From contig JAFVHN010000017.1 in assembly GCA_017474515.1 (NCBI GenBank), positions 1-64,000 on the forward strand: a DNA stretch of 64,000 nt. Reading direction: 5' to 3'. The notes under the pieces are model-generated. The model was given only the letters and a program-made list of their open reading frames with translations, did no database searches and was not told where the DNA came from. Every line of letters begins with the position of its first letter. The stretch's first letter is position 1. The DNA is from Prevotella sp. GTDB taxonomy: Bacteria; Bacteroidota; Bacteroidia; Bacteroidales; Bacteroidaceae. This document shows, piece after piece, positions 17,282 through 24,926 of the stretch. A program made the translations under genes and the position numbers.

Positions 17282-17317
17282 TACGGCTTCCCTTGCAAGG
17301 ATGCAAGAAAAGCCGTA
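17282..17317 (-). terminator. Hairpin terminator in the leader of the LRR gene
   Basis: On the minus strand the arms TACGGCTT/AAGCCGTA and the inner TTGCA/TGCAA pairing form a strong stem, followed by GTG and eight T residues (17271-17278). It would end transcripts coming from gldB, whose stop lies 200 bp upstream. Only 30 bp separate the T tract from the LRR start codon, so the LRR gene must be transcribed through it. Confidence 0.8.
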
Positions 17318-17516
17318 AGTTATACGCGCGTGCGTGTGTAAATAAAAAAAGGTGTAGGCCGGTTACGCTAATTGTGTGTGTAAGGAATTATTTGTAAACG
17401 CCAAACAATTCCCGTTAAACATTGTTGTCGTTGTCACACAGTTCTGCATTGCACTTTATGCCGTTATCGTTGCTTACAATCATCTAAAGCCCTGTCTTTC
17501 CTTGCTATTGCCGGCT

Positions 17517-18323
17517 TTATTTGAAGAAATCCCTGGAATACTCGTTGGTTTCGAGCAGCTGTTTTACGGTGGTGTTGGGGTATTTGTGCATGTAGGCCTC
17601 AATTTTGCTTACATAGTTGCCCTTGAAGAATGTCTTGTCCAGTGCGAAGTTCACCACCCACATCATTTTTCCCATGTAGAGGTCGCGCTCTTCCTGGTTC
17701 CGGTTCTCAAAATTGCTCATGGGGTAGAGGCTGATGAGGTAGAAACAAAGGCAGTCGGGCACAATGTTCTGCCGGTTCATCGAGGAGCGCTGCTGGCTGT
17801 TGTAGTATCTGTTGTAGATTTCGTAATCCTCGCCGAGGTATTTGTCGAGCGATATGCCCACGGTGCCGTCGCCGATGATGATGCTTTGGTCGAGGGCCGT
17901 AATCTGTGCGTAGATGGCGGGAATGGGCATGTCGGGCACGTATTGCCGCAGTTTCTTGAAAGCCTGGTTGAGTTGCAGGTTGATGTCGTCCATGTTGGCA
18001 TATTGCGCCTCGGCATCGCCGATAATGGTCTGCAGGGTGTTGTTTTGGAAGAAGGCGAGGAATTTTTTGTTGATTTCGTGGTCATCGACGGCTCCGAGCT
18101 TCAGCACGTTCTCAATGAGGGTGCGCGTTTCCATGGGGTAGTCGGTTTCCATCTGCTGGAGGGCGGAGAAGTCGCCGGTGGTGAGGTAGAGGCTCTCTAT
18201 GCGGTCGTAGCGTTGCACAAAAACGCTCTGAAGCTCCTCTTCGGCAGAGTTAGGCTTCAGCTTCCATTGACACGACGAAAAAGCCGCGGCAATGGCGAAC
18301 AGCAACAGGGCTTTCCACTTCAT
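17517..18323 (-). CDS. gldB: Gliding motility lipoprotein GldB homologue
   Basis: The 268-residue lipoprotein (lipobox AAFSSC) has the GldB features: a DYPMETRTLIENVLKLG segment, YVPDMPIPAIYAQITALDQS, then IIIGDGTVGISLDKYLGEDY and the C-terminal DKTFFKGNYVSKIEAYMHKY. GldB is required for gliding in flavobacteria and is kept in non-gliding Bacteroidales, where its link to type IX secretion is less clear. It is transcribed from the promoter at 18353-18384. Confidence 0.85.
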   Translation of the reverse strand: MKWKALLLFAIAAAFSSCQWKLKPNSAEEELQSVFVQRYDRIESLYLTTGDFSALQQMETDYPMETRTLIENVLKLGAVDDHEINKKFLAFFQNNTLQTIIGDAEAQYANMDDINLQLNQAFKKLRQYVPDMPIPAIYAQITALDQSIIIGDGTVGISLDKYLGEDYEIYNRYYNSQQRSSMNRQNIVPDCLCFYLISLYPMSNFENRNQEERDLYMGKMMWVVNFALDKTFFKGNYVSKIEAYMHKYPNTTVKQLLETNEYSRDFFK

Positions 18324-18352
18324 TATGTGCGAAAAAAGTTAAAAATCAGCGG

Positions 18353-18384
18353 CAAAATTACTAAAAATTTCTTTAATATACAAA
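18353..18384 (-). promoter_or_regulatory. Promoter of gldB
   Basis: On the minus strand TTTG (18381-18384), a 20-bp spacer and TAATTTTG (18353-18360) fit the Bacteroidota promoter. The start codon of gldB is about 30 bp from the -7 box. Confidence 0.7.
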
Positions 18385-18433
18385 CTATTTGCTAATTTTT
18401 TGAAAAAAGTCAAATGGTTTCGTGAACTTTCAT

Positions 18434-18441
18434 TAACTTTG
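18434..18441 (+). promoter_or_regulatory. -7 box, probable promoter of the DUF4861 gene
   Basis: TAACTTTG matches TAnnTTTG on the plus strand. The -33 region is poor. If used, the transcript carries a leader of about 190 nt that includes a complete GC-rich hairpin repeat (18474-18560). Confidence 0.4.
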
Positions 18442-18473
18442 TGGGAATTATAAAGTGAAAAGTGAAAAATAAA

Positions 18474-18566
18474 GCCCCCCTCTAATCCCCCCAAAGGGGG
18501 GAAGACGTAAGCGGTTTGCTCTCCCCTCCTTACGGGAGGGGCCGGGGGTGGGCCATTAGGGGTGGG
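18474..18566 (+). repeat. GC-rich double-hairpin repeat, full copy
   Basis: The left half begins GCCCCCCTCTAATCCCCCC and contains CCCCCC-AAA-GGGGGG pairing, then GAAGACGTAAG. The right half is CTCCCCTCCTTACGGGAGGG, then GCCGGGGGTGGGCC. Similar copies occur near 19872, 21964, 29830, 34189, 38041, 39514 and (reversed) 14366. Here it lies upstream of a plus-strand gene rather than after one. Confidence 0.85.
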
Positions 18567-18640
18567 CTTCCAGTAACTTCTAAACTTCTAATCTCCAAAA
18601 GTGTCGTCTGAACTCAAAGTGAAATAACATATAGAAAAAA

Positions 18641-19864
18641 ATGAAAAAACTAATCTCACTCCTTGTATTGTCGTTGATGGCCGGAGCTGCCTCTTCGCAA
18701 TCGTTGAAAGTTACGGTCAGTAATGAGTCGAAATTCGACAAGACAGACGTGCCGGTTGTCATCTCGCTGGCTGATTTCCCCCTTGTAAAATCGGCCGTGG
18801 TGACGCTCGACGGGCGCGAAATAGCCTGTCAGCTCGACGACTTGAACGGCGATCATGTGTATGACGAATTGTGTTTCCTCACCGACATTGCGCACAAGAG
18901 CAAGCAGTCGTTTGTGGTCACCATGTCGGAAACGGCCCGTCAGAAAATCTATCCCGCGCGCACTTTTGCCGAGCTGCTGCTCAGGAACCCGAAGGTGAAA
19001 ATCAAGAACCAGCACGACGTATTCCTGAAAGAACTGACCGTGGAGCGCGACGTGAACCCCTATTCCATAGTGCATCATCATGGCGTGGCGTTCGAGAGCG
19101 AACTGATTGCCATGCGCATTTATTTCGACCACCGCCAGACGGTTGACCTCTACGGCAAGCGTCGCAAGGGCCTGGAAATAAAGGCCACGCAATTCTATCC
19201 CGACGAGCAGCAGCTGGCCGACGGCTATGGCGACGACGTGCTGTGGTGCGGCACGAGCTTCGGACTGGGTGCCCTGCGCGGTTGGGACGGCCACGACCAG
19301 ACCATGCTTGAGGATGTGGAGAGCCGCACTCAGCGCGTGGTGACCGCAGGACCTTTGCGCACCATCGTGGAGCTGGTAGATGCCCAGTGGGTGCCCCAGC
19401 CCGGCATGGCACCAGTTGATATGACCACGCGCTACACCATCTACGGCGGCCATCGCGACTGCAGCGTTGACATTCGTTTCAACAAGCCGGTGCCCGACTA
19501 TCTGTTTGCCACGGGACTGGTCAACGTGGAGGGCTCGGAGGAATTTTCCGACCACCAGGGACTAAGGGGATGCTGGGGAAGCGCATGGGCCGTGTCGGGT
19601 GCCGACACGCTCACGCACCAGAAGGAAACCGTGGGCCTGGGCATCCTCATCCCGCGCAAGCATATCGTAAGCGAACAGCCCGCCAACAAGGTTGACTACG
19701 GTTATGTGGTAAAAACGGGCGACAACACCCTTCATTACGACATTATATATACAAGCGACAAGGAGGAGTTTGGCTATCACAACGCCAAGGACTGGTTCAA
19801 CTTCCTGAAACAATGGAGGAAGGAGAGCGAAAGCCCGGTAAAGGTCTCTATAAGTGAAGAGTGA
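18641..19864 (+). CDS. Secreted DUF4861 family protein
   Basis: The 407-residue protein has a signal peptide (MKKLISLLVLSLMAGAASSQ) and a single domain matching the DUF4861 family of Bacteroidota. Recognisable segments are VTLDGREIACQLDDLNGDHV, VHHHGVAFESELIAMRIYFD and WDGHDQTMLEDVESR. Members are often near genes for plant or uronic polysaccharide breakdown, and its all-beta character suggests a carbohydrate-active or binding role, which is not proven. It stands alone on its strand. Confidence 0.8.
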   Translation: MKKLISLLVLSLMAGAASSQSLKVTVSNESKFDKTDVPVVISLADFPLVKSAVVTLDGREIACQLDDLNGDHVYDELCFLTDIAHKSKQSFVVTMSETARQKIYPARTFAELLLRNPKVKIKNQHDVFLKELTVERDVNPYSIVHHHGVAFESELIAMRIYFDHRQTVDLYGKRRKGLEIKATQFYPDEQQLADGYGDDVLWCGTSFGLGALRGWDGHDQTMLEDVESRTQRVVTAGPLRTIVELVDAQWVPQPGMAPVDMTTRYTIYGGHRDCSVDIRFNKPVPDYLFATGLVNVEGSEEFSDHQGLRGCWGSAWAVSGADTLTHQKETVGLGILIPRKHIVSEQPANKVDYGYVVKTGDNTLHYDIIYTSDKEEFGYHNAKDWFNFLKQWRKESESPVKVSISEE

Positions 19865-19871
19865 AGAATAA

Positions 19872-19915
19872 GCCCCCCTCTAATCCCCCCTTGGGGGGAA
19901 GACGTACGGCCAAAA
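19872..19915 (+). repeat. GC-rich repeat, left half only
   Basis: GCCCCCCTCTAATCCCCCC, TTGGGGGGAAGACGTACGGCC starts 7 bp after the stop codon of the DUF4861 gene and has the same orientation as that gene. The right half is missing. It is followed by GTAACGTCTGGACTCC and AGTGAAGAGTG modules up to about 20045. Confidence 0.8.
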
Positions 19916-20025
19916 AGCTCTGGGGTTCCTGTAACGTCTGGACTCCCGAACTACAAAAAGTGAAGAGTGTAAAATTGGCAGCCATCATAACTCATAATTA
20001 AGTACTTATAATTTAAAAGCCTTTT

Positions 20026-21075
20026 TCACTCTTCACTTTTCACTAAATAAAACAGTTTGTCGTGGCGTATTTCTATGGGCACCGCAATGTTGTCGGTGAA
20101 CAGCTGCCCGGTGCCCAGCCCTTGCGGCATGGAGATTTCGGGACCATACTCCAGGGCCGCAAGGTGGGCGATGGCGTTCAGCCCGATATTGCTTTCCAGG
20201 GCACTGGTCATCCATGAGCCGATATGCCGTTGTCGCGCCATCGTGAGCCATTCCTTCGTTCCGCCCATGCCGCCGTGAAGCGAGGGCTTCAGAATGATAT
20301 ATGCCGGCTGAATGGTGTCGAGCAGCGCTTCCTTCCTGGACGGTTCATTCACCCCGATAAGTTCCTCGTCGAGGGCAATGGGAATGATGCCTGCGCGGCA
20401 CAGGCGGGCCATCTCCTGCCATTGTCCCTGGCGGATGGGCTGCTCGATGGAGTGAATGTCGTAGGCCGCCAGCAGTTCCAGTTTCTTTTGTGCCTCCTCC
20501 GGGTTGAAAGCGCCGTTGGCATCAACCCTTATTTCCAGTTCTTCTTTCTTGAACACACGGCGGATATGCTGCAACAGCCTCAGTTCGCTGTCGAAGTCGA
20601 TGGCCCCTATTTTCAGCTTGATACACCGGAAGCCGCCGCTTATTTTTTCGTCTATGCGCCGCAGCATTTCATCGTGGGTGCCCATCCATACCAGCCCGTT
20701 GATGGGAATGCCCGTTTCGCCCCGTCCGAAAGGGGTGTCGAAAAGGCGGAAGGAGCCGGCATGGAGGTGTTGCAAAGCCGTTTCCAGGCCGAACAGCATC
20801 GACGGGAACGGGCGCAGGCGTTGAAGGTCCGCCTCGCCGGCATCGCAGAAATGGTCGCATACAAGCCGCAGCTGTTCGCCGTAGTCGGGCATGTCGTCAC
20901 AGCTAAGGCGGGGTAGGGGAGCACATTCTCCCACGCCCTGCCGCCCCTGTTCGTCGGTGATGGTGATGAACCACGACCGGCGCACATGATAGACGCCGCG
21001 CGACGTTCCCGCCGGTTGCTTGAAGTGCAGGGTGCGCGGTGCTATGTCAATGTGGTATTTCATGCCCTTGGACAT
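20026..21075 (-). CDS. menC: o-Succinylbenzoate synthase MenC
   Basis: This 349-residue enolase-superfamily enzyme makes o-succinylbenzoate in menaquinone synthesis. The catalytic and metal-binding motifs are all present: the base lysine in CIKLKIGA, metal ligands in RVDANGAF, SIEQPI and ALDEELI, and the second lysine in YIILKPSLHGG. It follows menB by 12 bp. A second Met four codons in (MKYHIDI) is an alternative start. Confidence 0.95.
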   Translation of the reverse strand: MSKGMKYHIDIAPRTLHFKQPAGTSRGVYHVRRSWFITITDEQGRQGVGECAPLPRLSCDDMPDYGEQLRLVCDHFCDAGEADLQRLRPFPSMLFGLETALQHLHAGSFRLFDTPFGRGETGIPINGLVWMGTHDEMLRRIDEKISGGFRCIKLKIGAIDFDSELRLLQHIRRVFKKEELEIRVDANGAFNPEEAQKKLELLAAYDIHSIEQPIRQGQWQEMARLCRAGIIPIALDEELIGVNEPSRKEALLDTIQPAYIILKPSLHGGMGGTKEWLTMARQRHIGSWMTSALESNIGLNAIAHLAALEYGPEISMPQGLGTGQLFTDNIAVPIEIRHDKLFYLVKSEE

Positions 21076-21087
21076 TTTTCACAACCG

Positions 21088-21906
21088 TCAAGGCAGGATG
21101 GGGAACTGGTCGAAATCGGGCTTGCGCTTTTCCAGGAACGCCTTTCCGCCCTCCTGTGCCTCGTCGAGGTAATAGTAGAGCATGGTGGCATCGCCCGCTA
21201 ACTGTTGTATGCCTGCCTGCCCGTCCAGTTCCGCGTTCAGTCCGGCCTTTATCATGCGCAGGGCCAGCGGCGACCGCTCCATCATGGTTTCCGCCCATTC
21301 CACGCAGGTGTCTTCCAGTTGTTCCAGGGGCACCACCTTGTTCACCATCCCCATCCGTTCGGCCTCGTGTGCCGTGTATTGTCGGCAGAGGAACCAAATC
21401 TCGCGCGTCTTTTTCTGTCCGATGCTTCGTGCCAGGTAGCTGCTTCCGAAGCCGGCGTCGAACGAGCCCACCTTGGGCCCCGTTTGTCCAAAGATGGCAT
21501 TTTCCGAGGCTATGGTCAGGTCGCACACCACGTGGAGCACATGCCCGCCGCCGATGGCATAGCCGTTGACCATGGCGATGACGGGTTTTGGCAGACGCCG
21601 TATCTGCATCTGCACGTCGAGCACGTTGAGGCGGGGCACGCCGTCGGTGCCCACATATCCCCCGCGCCCTTTCACATGCATGTCGCCGCCGGAGCAGAAC
21701 GCCTTGTCGCCGGCACCGGTGAGCAGCACCACGCGCAGGCGGCTGTCTTCGCGGCAGATATTCAGGGCCTGCGACATCTCCCACGTTGTCTTCGGAGTGA
21801 AGGCGTTGCGGTAGCGCGGACGGTTGATGGTAATCTTGGCAATGCCGTGGTATTCCTCAAACAGGATTTCCTCAAAATCCCGTATCTTGTTCCATTTTCT
21901 TTCCAT
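21088..21906 (-). CDS. menB: 1,4-Dihydroxy-2-naphthoyl-CoA synthase MenB
   Basis: This 272-residue crotonase-fold enzyme closes the second ring of the naphthoquinone in menaquinone synthesis. Diagnostic segments are [16 protein letters not shown], the oxyanion-hole motif [16 protein letters not shown] and [20 protein letters not shown]. It is the first gene of a menB-menC pair. The rest of the pathway (menF, menD, menE) is not adjacent to it in this window. Confidence 0.96.
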   Translation of the reverse strand: MERKWNKIRDFEEILFEEYHGIAKITINRPRYRNAFTPKTTWEMSQALNICREDSRLRVVLLTGAGDKAFCSGGDMHVKGRGGYVGTDGVPRLNVLDVQMQIRRLPKPVIAMVNGYAIGGGHVLHVVCDLTIASENAIFGQTGPKVGSFDAGFGSSYLARSIGQKKTREIWFLCRQYTAHEAERMGMVNKVVPLEQLEDTCVEWAETMMERSPLALRMIKAGLNAELDGQAGIQQLAGDATMLYYYLDEAQEGGKAFLEKRKPDFDQFPILP

Positions 21907-21963
21907 AATTTACATAGTTTGTGGTTTCTTGGAAGGGGAGGGGTGTTTGTCCGTTTGGTGAAG

Positions 21964-22057
21964 GCCCCCTCATGTTCCCCCTTGGGGGGGAAGACGTTCG
22001 GCGGTTTACCCTCCCCTCCTTACGGGAGGGGCCGGGGGGTGGACCATTAGGGGCTGA
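21964..22057 (+). repeat. GC-rich double-hairpin repeat, full copy
   Basis: This copy (GCCCCCTCATGTTCCCCC, then GAAGACGTTCGGCGG, and CTCCCCTCCTTACGGGAGGG) ends in GGGGGGTGGACC. It lies between lacI and menB, both on the minus strand, but in plus orientation, so it is antisense to the local transcription. Confidence 0.85.
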
Positions 22058-23089
22058 TCACTCTTTCCCGTTTTTCTTGCTCGATTCCCTGATTTTCAAA
22101 ATCATCGGCACCACCTTTTTATATATATGGTGGTCGCCGGCAATGTGCTTCAACAGCAATTCGCAGGCCTTTGCTCCCTGCTCATGTGCCTGGTCCTCGA
22201 TGGTGCTGAGCTTCGGCGTGACGTGCGCCGACGTCTTGCCGTCGCTGAAGCCGATGATGGCCACGTCCTGCGGAATCCTTAGCCCCAGGGTCTTGATGGC
22301 GTCGAAGGCGGCATAGGTGATGATGTCGTTGAAGGCCAGGATGGCATCGGGGCGGTCGGGGCGCTGCAGCAGATTGAGGGCGGCCTCGCGCGCCACGTCG
22401 TAGTCGATTTTCCCGCACGACACCAGTGTGCGGTCAATGGGGATGCGGCTGTCCCTGAGCGCCTCCAGGTATCCATGTTTGCGCCGCCGCACCATGTCCA
22501 GGTGGTTCGGGCCGCCAATGAAGGCGATGCGCCGCGACCCCGTGTCTATGAGGTGCTGCGTGGCCTGCTGGGCCGCCTCGTCGCCGTTGCCCACCACGCT
22601 GCTGAACAGCTCGGGCAGGCAGGTGCGGGCGAAGAACACCAGTGGAATGCCCATCTGGTTGATTTCCACGAAGTGACTGTAGTCCACCGTGTCCTGGGCC
22701 AGGCAGGCAATGATGCCCTCCACGTGCAGGTTGACGAAATTATCTACGGCATCCTCTTCGCGCTCGTGGTCCTCGTGCGAATTGGCGTTGATGACGTTGT
22801 ACCCCTTCTGGCGTGCATAGTCTTCTATTCCGTCGAGCACGCCGGCGTAATAGTGCGTCACCAGATTGGGCACCACCACGCCGATCATCCGCGGGGCCTC
22901 ACTGCGCAGGCTCCGGGCGAAGGGGTTGGGGCGGTAGTTCAGTTTGGCGGCCAGTTCCTGCACGCGCTGCGTCATCTCCGGCCCCACCTCGTGGGAGTTG
23001 CGGAGGGCACGCGACACGGTGGCGATGCTCACGCCCAACTGTTCGGCCAGGTCTTTTAGCGATGTTCTTCTAGGTTTCATTCTTTTCAT
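22058..23089 (-). CDS. LacI/GalR family transcriptional regulator
   Basis: The 343-residue repressor has the LacI-type helix-turn-helix at residues about 9-35 (TSLKDLAEQLGVSIATVSRA, hinge LNYRPNPFARSLRSE) and a periplasmic-binding-fold effector domain (MIGVVVPNLVTHYYAGVLDG to IGFSDGKTSAHVTPKLSTI). No sugar operon is adjacent; menB lies downstream across a repeat. An operator-like palindrome overlapping its own promoter (23214-23227) points to autoregulation. The effector and other targets are unknown. Confidence 0.93.
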   Translation of the reverse strand: MKRMKPRRTSLKDLAEQLGVSIATVSRALRNSHEVGPEMTQRVQELAAKLNYRPNPFARSLRSEAPRMIGVVVPNLVTHYYAGVLDGIEDYARQKGYNVINANSHEDHEREEDAVDNFVNLHVEGIIACLAQDTVDYSHFVEINQMGIPLVFFARTCLPELFSSVVGNGDEAAQQATQHLIDTGSRRIAFIGGPNHLDMVRRRKHGYLEALRDSRIPIDRTLVSCGKIDYDVAREAALNLLQRPDRPDAILAFNDIITYAAFDAIKTLGLRIPQDVAIIGFSDGKTSAHVTPKLSTIEDQAHEQGAKACELLLKHIAGDHHIYKKVVPMILKIRESSKKNGKE

Positions 23090-23188
23090 GTCACTGCTCT
23101 ATAGGAGTTCAATGGAACCAGCGAAAGGCGGATGCCTTCCCCCAGCCCCTTTTCCTCCATTTTTGTCTCTTTTCAAAGGTTATCGATG

Positions 23189-23219
23189 CAAAAATACAAA
23201 AAAAGCCTTAATCTGCAAA
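23189..23219 (-). promoter_or_regulatory. Promoter of the lacI-type gene
   Basis: On the minus strand TTTGC (23215-23219), an 18-bp spacer and TATTTTTG (23189-23196) match the Bacteroidota consensus exactly. The predicted leader is about 90 nt. Confidence 0.85.
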
Positions 23220-23227
23220 CGTTTACG
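23214..23227. promoter_or_regulatory. LacI-family operator overlapping the -33 element
   Basis: TGCAAACGTTTACG contains the perfect palindrome AAACGTTT with the central CG of LacI-family operators (consensus near TGTAAACGTTTACA). It covers the -33 hexamer of the repressor's own promoter, so a bound repressor would block RNA polymerase. Confidence 0.75.
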
Positions 23228-23247
23228 TTGTTTTTTTGCATAAAAGT

Positions 23248-23404
23248 GATGCTTTTTAACCATTTCCGCCGTACCTTTGCAGTGCAAAAACACTTCATGC
23301 ACATCATAAAGTGTAAATAAGACAGGAGTAATGAATAGTTGATAATAAGTTAGTTAGAGTACAAGGCATCAGGACGGTTGTGAAACCCTCCTGATGTTTT
23401 TTTT
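23248..23404 (+). ncRNA. Candidate small RNA with own promoter and terminator
   Basis: A plus-strand promoter (weak -33 TGATGC at 23247-23252, 19-bp spacer, perfect -7 TACCTTTG at 23272-23279) is followed about 115 nt later by a terminator (stem CATCAGGA/TCCTGATG, 23367-23396, then eight T). Between them there is only a seven-codon frame (from 23297), no real gene. The unit runs divergently from lacI. Confidence 0.5.
23367..23404 (+). terminator. Intrinsic terminator of the candidate sRNA
   Basis: CATCAGGA pairs with TCCTGATG around a 14-nt loop, followed directly by TTTTTTTT on the plus strand. Confidence 0.75.
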
Positions 23405-23504
23405 GTGCCTTTTGATTTGGCCGTTTCGGCATTGTTGAGGAAGACAAAAAATATATCAGTCCGCCAACGATGACTTCTTTCTTTGCGGTGGATAGCGGGC
23501 TGGA

Positions 23505-23730
23505 AAGAATAAGTAAGAAATCTTGACAAAATCGGTGCTTTTTGTGTGGAATTTGTAATTCGTTGTGTTTCAATGGTTTGTAAATATCTTGAAGTCTCAC
23601 CGCAAATTTCGGGTAGAAATTTGCCAATTTTCTTGGTGCAATTTGCCAATTCTCTCCTCGGGATTTGCCGTCAACTTTCTTGGCGGAGCCAAAAATCCTT
23701 GAAAAATCTTGACAAAATGAATCGCTTATT
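23505..23730 (-). repeat. Structured dispersed repeat, copy 1 (reversed)
   Basis: Read on the minus strand it starts GTCAAGATTTTTCAAGGATT, continues with GACGGCAAAT, a pair of GAATTGGCAAATT-type direct repeats, AATTTGCGGTGAGACTTC and TTACAAACCATTGAAA. The same order of blocks is found at 32258-32520 and 46300-46570. No coding potential is apparent. Confidence 0.75.
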
Positions 23731-23794
23731 TACCATCCCTTTTTTTGCATTAAGACATCTGTTTTTGAACTCAAGCCGTCGGACATCTTTGGAC

Positions 23795-23838
23795 AAAAAA
23801 GAACGGCACCGCGTGCGGATGATGCACGGGGTGCCGTT
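23795..23838 (-). terminator. Terminator of the nusB-DUF5606 operon
   Basis: On the minus strand AACGGCACCCCGTG pairs with CACGCGGTGCCGTT (one mismatch), followed by CTTTTTT. It lies 27 bp past the DUF5606 stop codon. Confidence 0.9.
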
Positions 23839-23864
23839 TGGCGTTTGTTTTGGTGATGCTGTGC

Positions 23865-24311
23865 TTATTCCTGTTCCTCGCGGTCTTTGATGTTGTCGCC
23901 CTCAGTGGGTCGCATGAGTTCCTCGAACTCTGATATACCGTTGTTGATGAGGATGTTGTACCACTGCAGCAGCTTGCGGATGTCGCTGTCGTGAACGCGG
24001 TCGCGGTCGAAGTTGGGAAGAATCTCGGCGAAATAGTCGCGCAGCTCCTGGCTGGCGGCTTTCTTGAAGTTGAGGCTTGTGGCCTTGCCCTCTTCCTTGT
24101 CGCGTATGGCGGCGAGGATGGTCATGAGCGGCACGTCCTCGGCGTCGGTGTACATGGCGATGTCGGCCAGCGAGGTGACGCGGTCGGTGGCGAAGGCCGG
24201 CTGGCGCTTGTGTTTTTCGTCGAGTGTCTCAACGATGAGGTTGGACTTTCCTTTTGATACCAGTTTGTAGAGGCCGGGCTTGCCGGCGATGGATAGGATT
24301 GTTAATTGCAT
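23865..24311 (-). CDS. DUF5606 family protein
   Basis: This 148-residue cytosolic protein matches the DUF5606 family, which is restricted to Bacteroidota. The start MQLTILSIAGKPGLYKLVSK is typical and the body includes TDAEDVPLMTILAAIRDKEE and RDRVHDSDIRKLLQWYNILI. Biochemical function is unknown. It is the last gene of the nusB-yajC-ybbR-coaE group, 18 bp after coaE, an order that is common in Bacteroidales. Confidence 0.85.
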   Translation of the reverse strand: MQLTILSIAGKPGLYKLVSKGKSNLIVETLDEKHKRQPAFATDRVTSLADIAMYTDAEDVPLMTILAAIRDKEEGKATSLNFKKAASQELRDYFAEILPNFDRDRVHDSDIRKLLQWYNILINNGISEFEELMRPTEGDNIKDREEQE

Positions 24312-24329
24312 CTTAGTGTAAATGTTTTT

Positions 24330-24926
24330 TTATTGATGAACAAATGTTTCAAGCAAATGGTCGATTTGCGGCTCCAGGGGCTGTATGCCGTCGTTGACGA
24401 TGATAAAGTCGGCGCGTGCCGCCACCTCTTCCTGCGGCAGTTGCCTGGCCATCCACTCCAGCACTTTTTCACGGCTGATGGCGTCGCGCTTCATGACGCG
24501 GCTGATGCGCGTCTCGAGCGGTGCTGCCACGCAGACGGCGTGGTCAACATATTGCCACAGTCCGCTCTCGTAGAGGATGGCGCTCTCCACCCAGCCGATG
24601 CCTGACTGCAGGAAGTCGCTGAAGACGGCGGGGTGGACGACGGCGTTGAGCCTGGCGGCGTTCTGCTCCGACTGCATGAGGAAGGCGGCGATGCGCTGCT
24701 TGTTAAGGCTGTCGCCGTCGTAGGCGTCGGGGCCGATGAGGCGGGATATCTCCGCCCGCAGCTCCGCGCTTTGCGTCATGAGCCTTTTTGCGGCGGCGTC
24801 GCAGTCGTAAACGCGGTAGCCCCTGACTTCCAGGAGGTGGCAGACATGGCTTTTCCCGCTGCCTATGCCCCCGGTGATGGCTATGCGCACAATGTTGTTT
24901 CCGTTCTTGTCCGGGTTTTGCGTCAT
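24330..24926 (-). CDS. coaE: Dephospho-CoA kinase CoaE
   Basis: The enzyme performs the last step of coenzyme A synthesis. The P-loop ITGGIGSGKSHVC is near the N-terminus, followed by YDCDAAAKRLMT and the substrate segment HPAVFSDFLQ. The start is placed at the ATG (MTQNPDKNG) that overlaps the stop of the upstream YbbR gene as ATGA, which suggests translational coupling; a Met nine codons earlier is less likely. Length is about 198 residues, normal for the family. Confidence 0.95.
   Translation of the reverse strand: MTQNPDKNGNNIVRIAITGGIGSGKSHVCHLLEVRGYRVYDCDAAAKRLMTQSAELRAEISRLIGPDAYDGDSLNKQRIAAFLMQSEQNAARLNAVVHPAVFSDFLQSGIGWVESAILYESGLWQYVDHAVCVAAPLETRISRVMKRDAISREKVLEWMARQLPQEEVAARADFIIVNDGIQPLEPQIDHLLETFVHQ

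Noticed and set aside
23304..23649. Minus-strand open frames of about 100 codons near the sRNA candidate
   Set aside because: They cross a terminator and the structured repeat and have no family resemblance.
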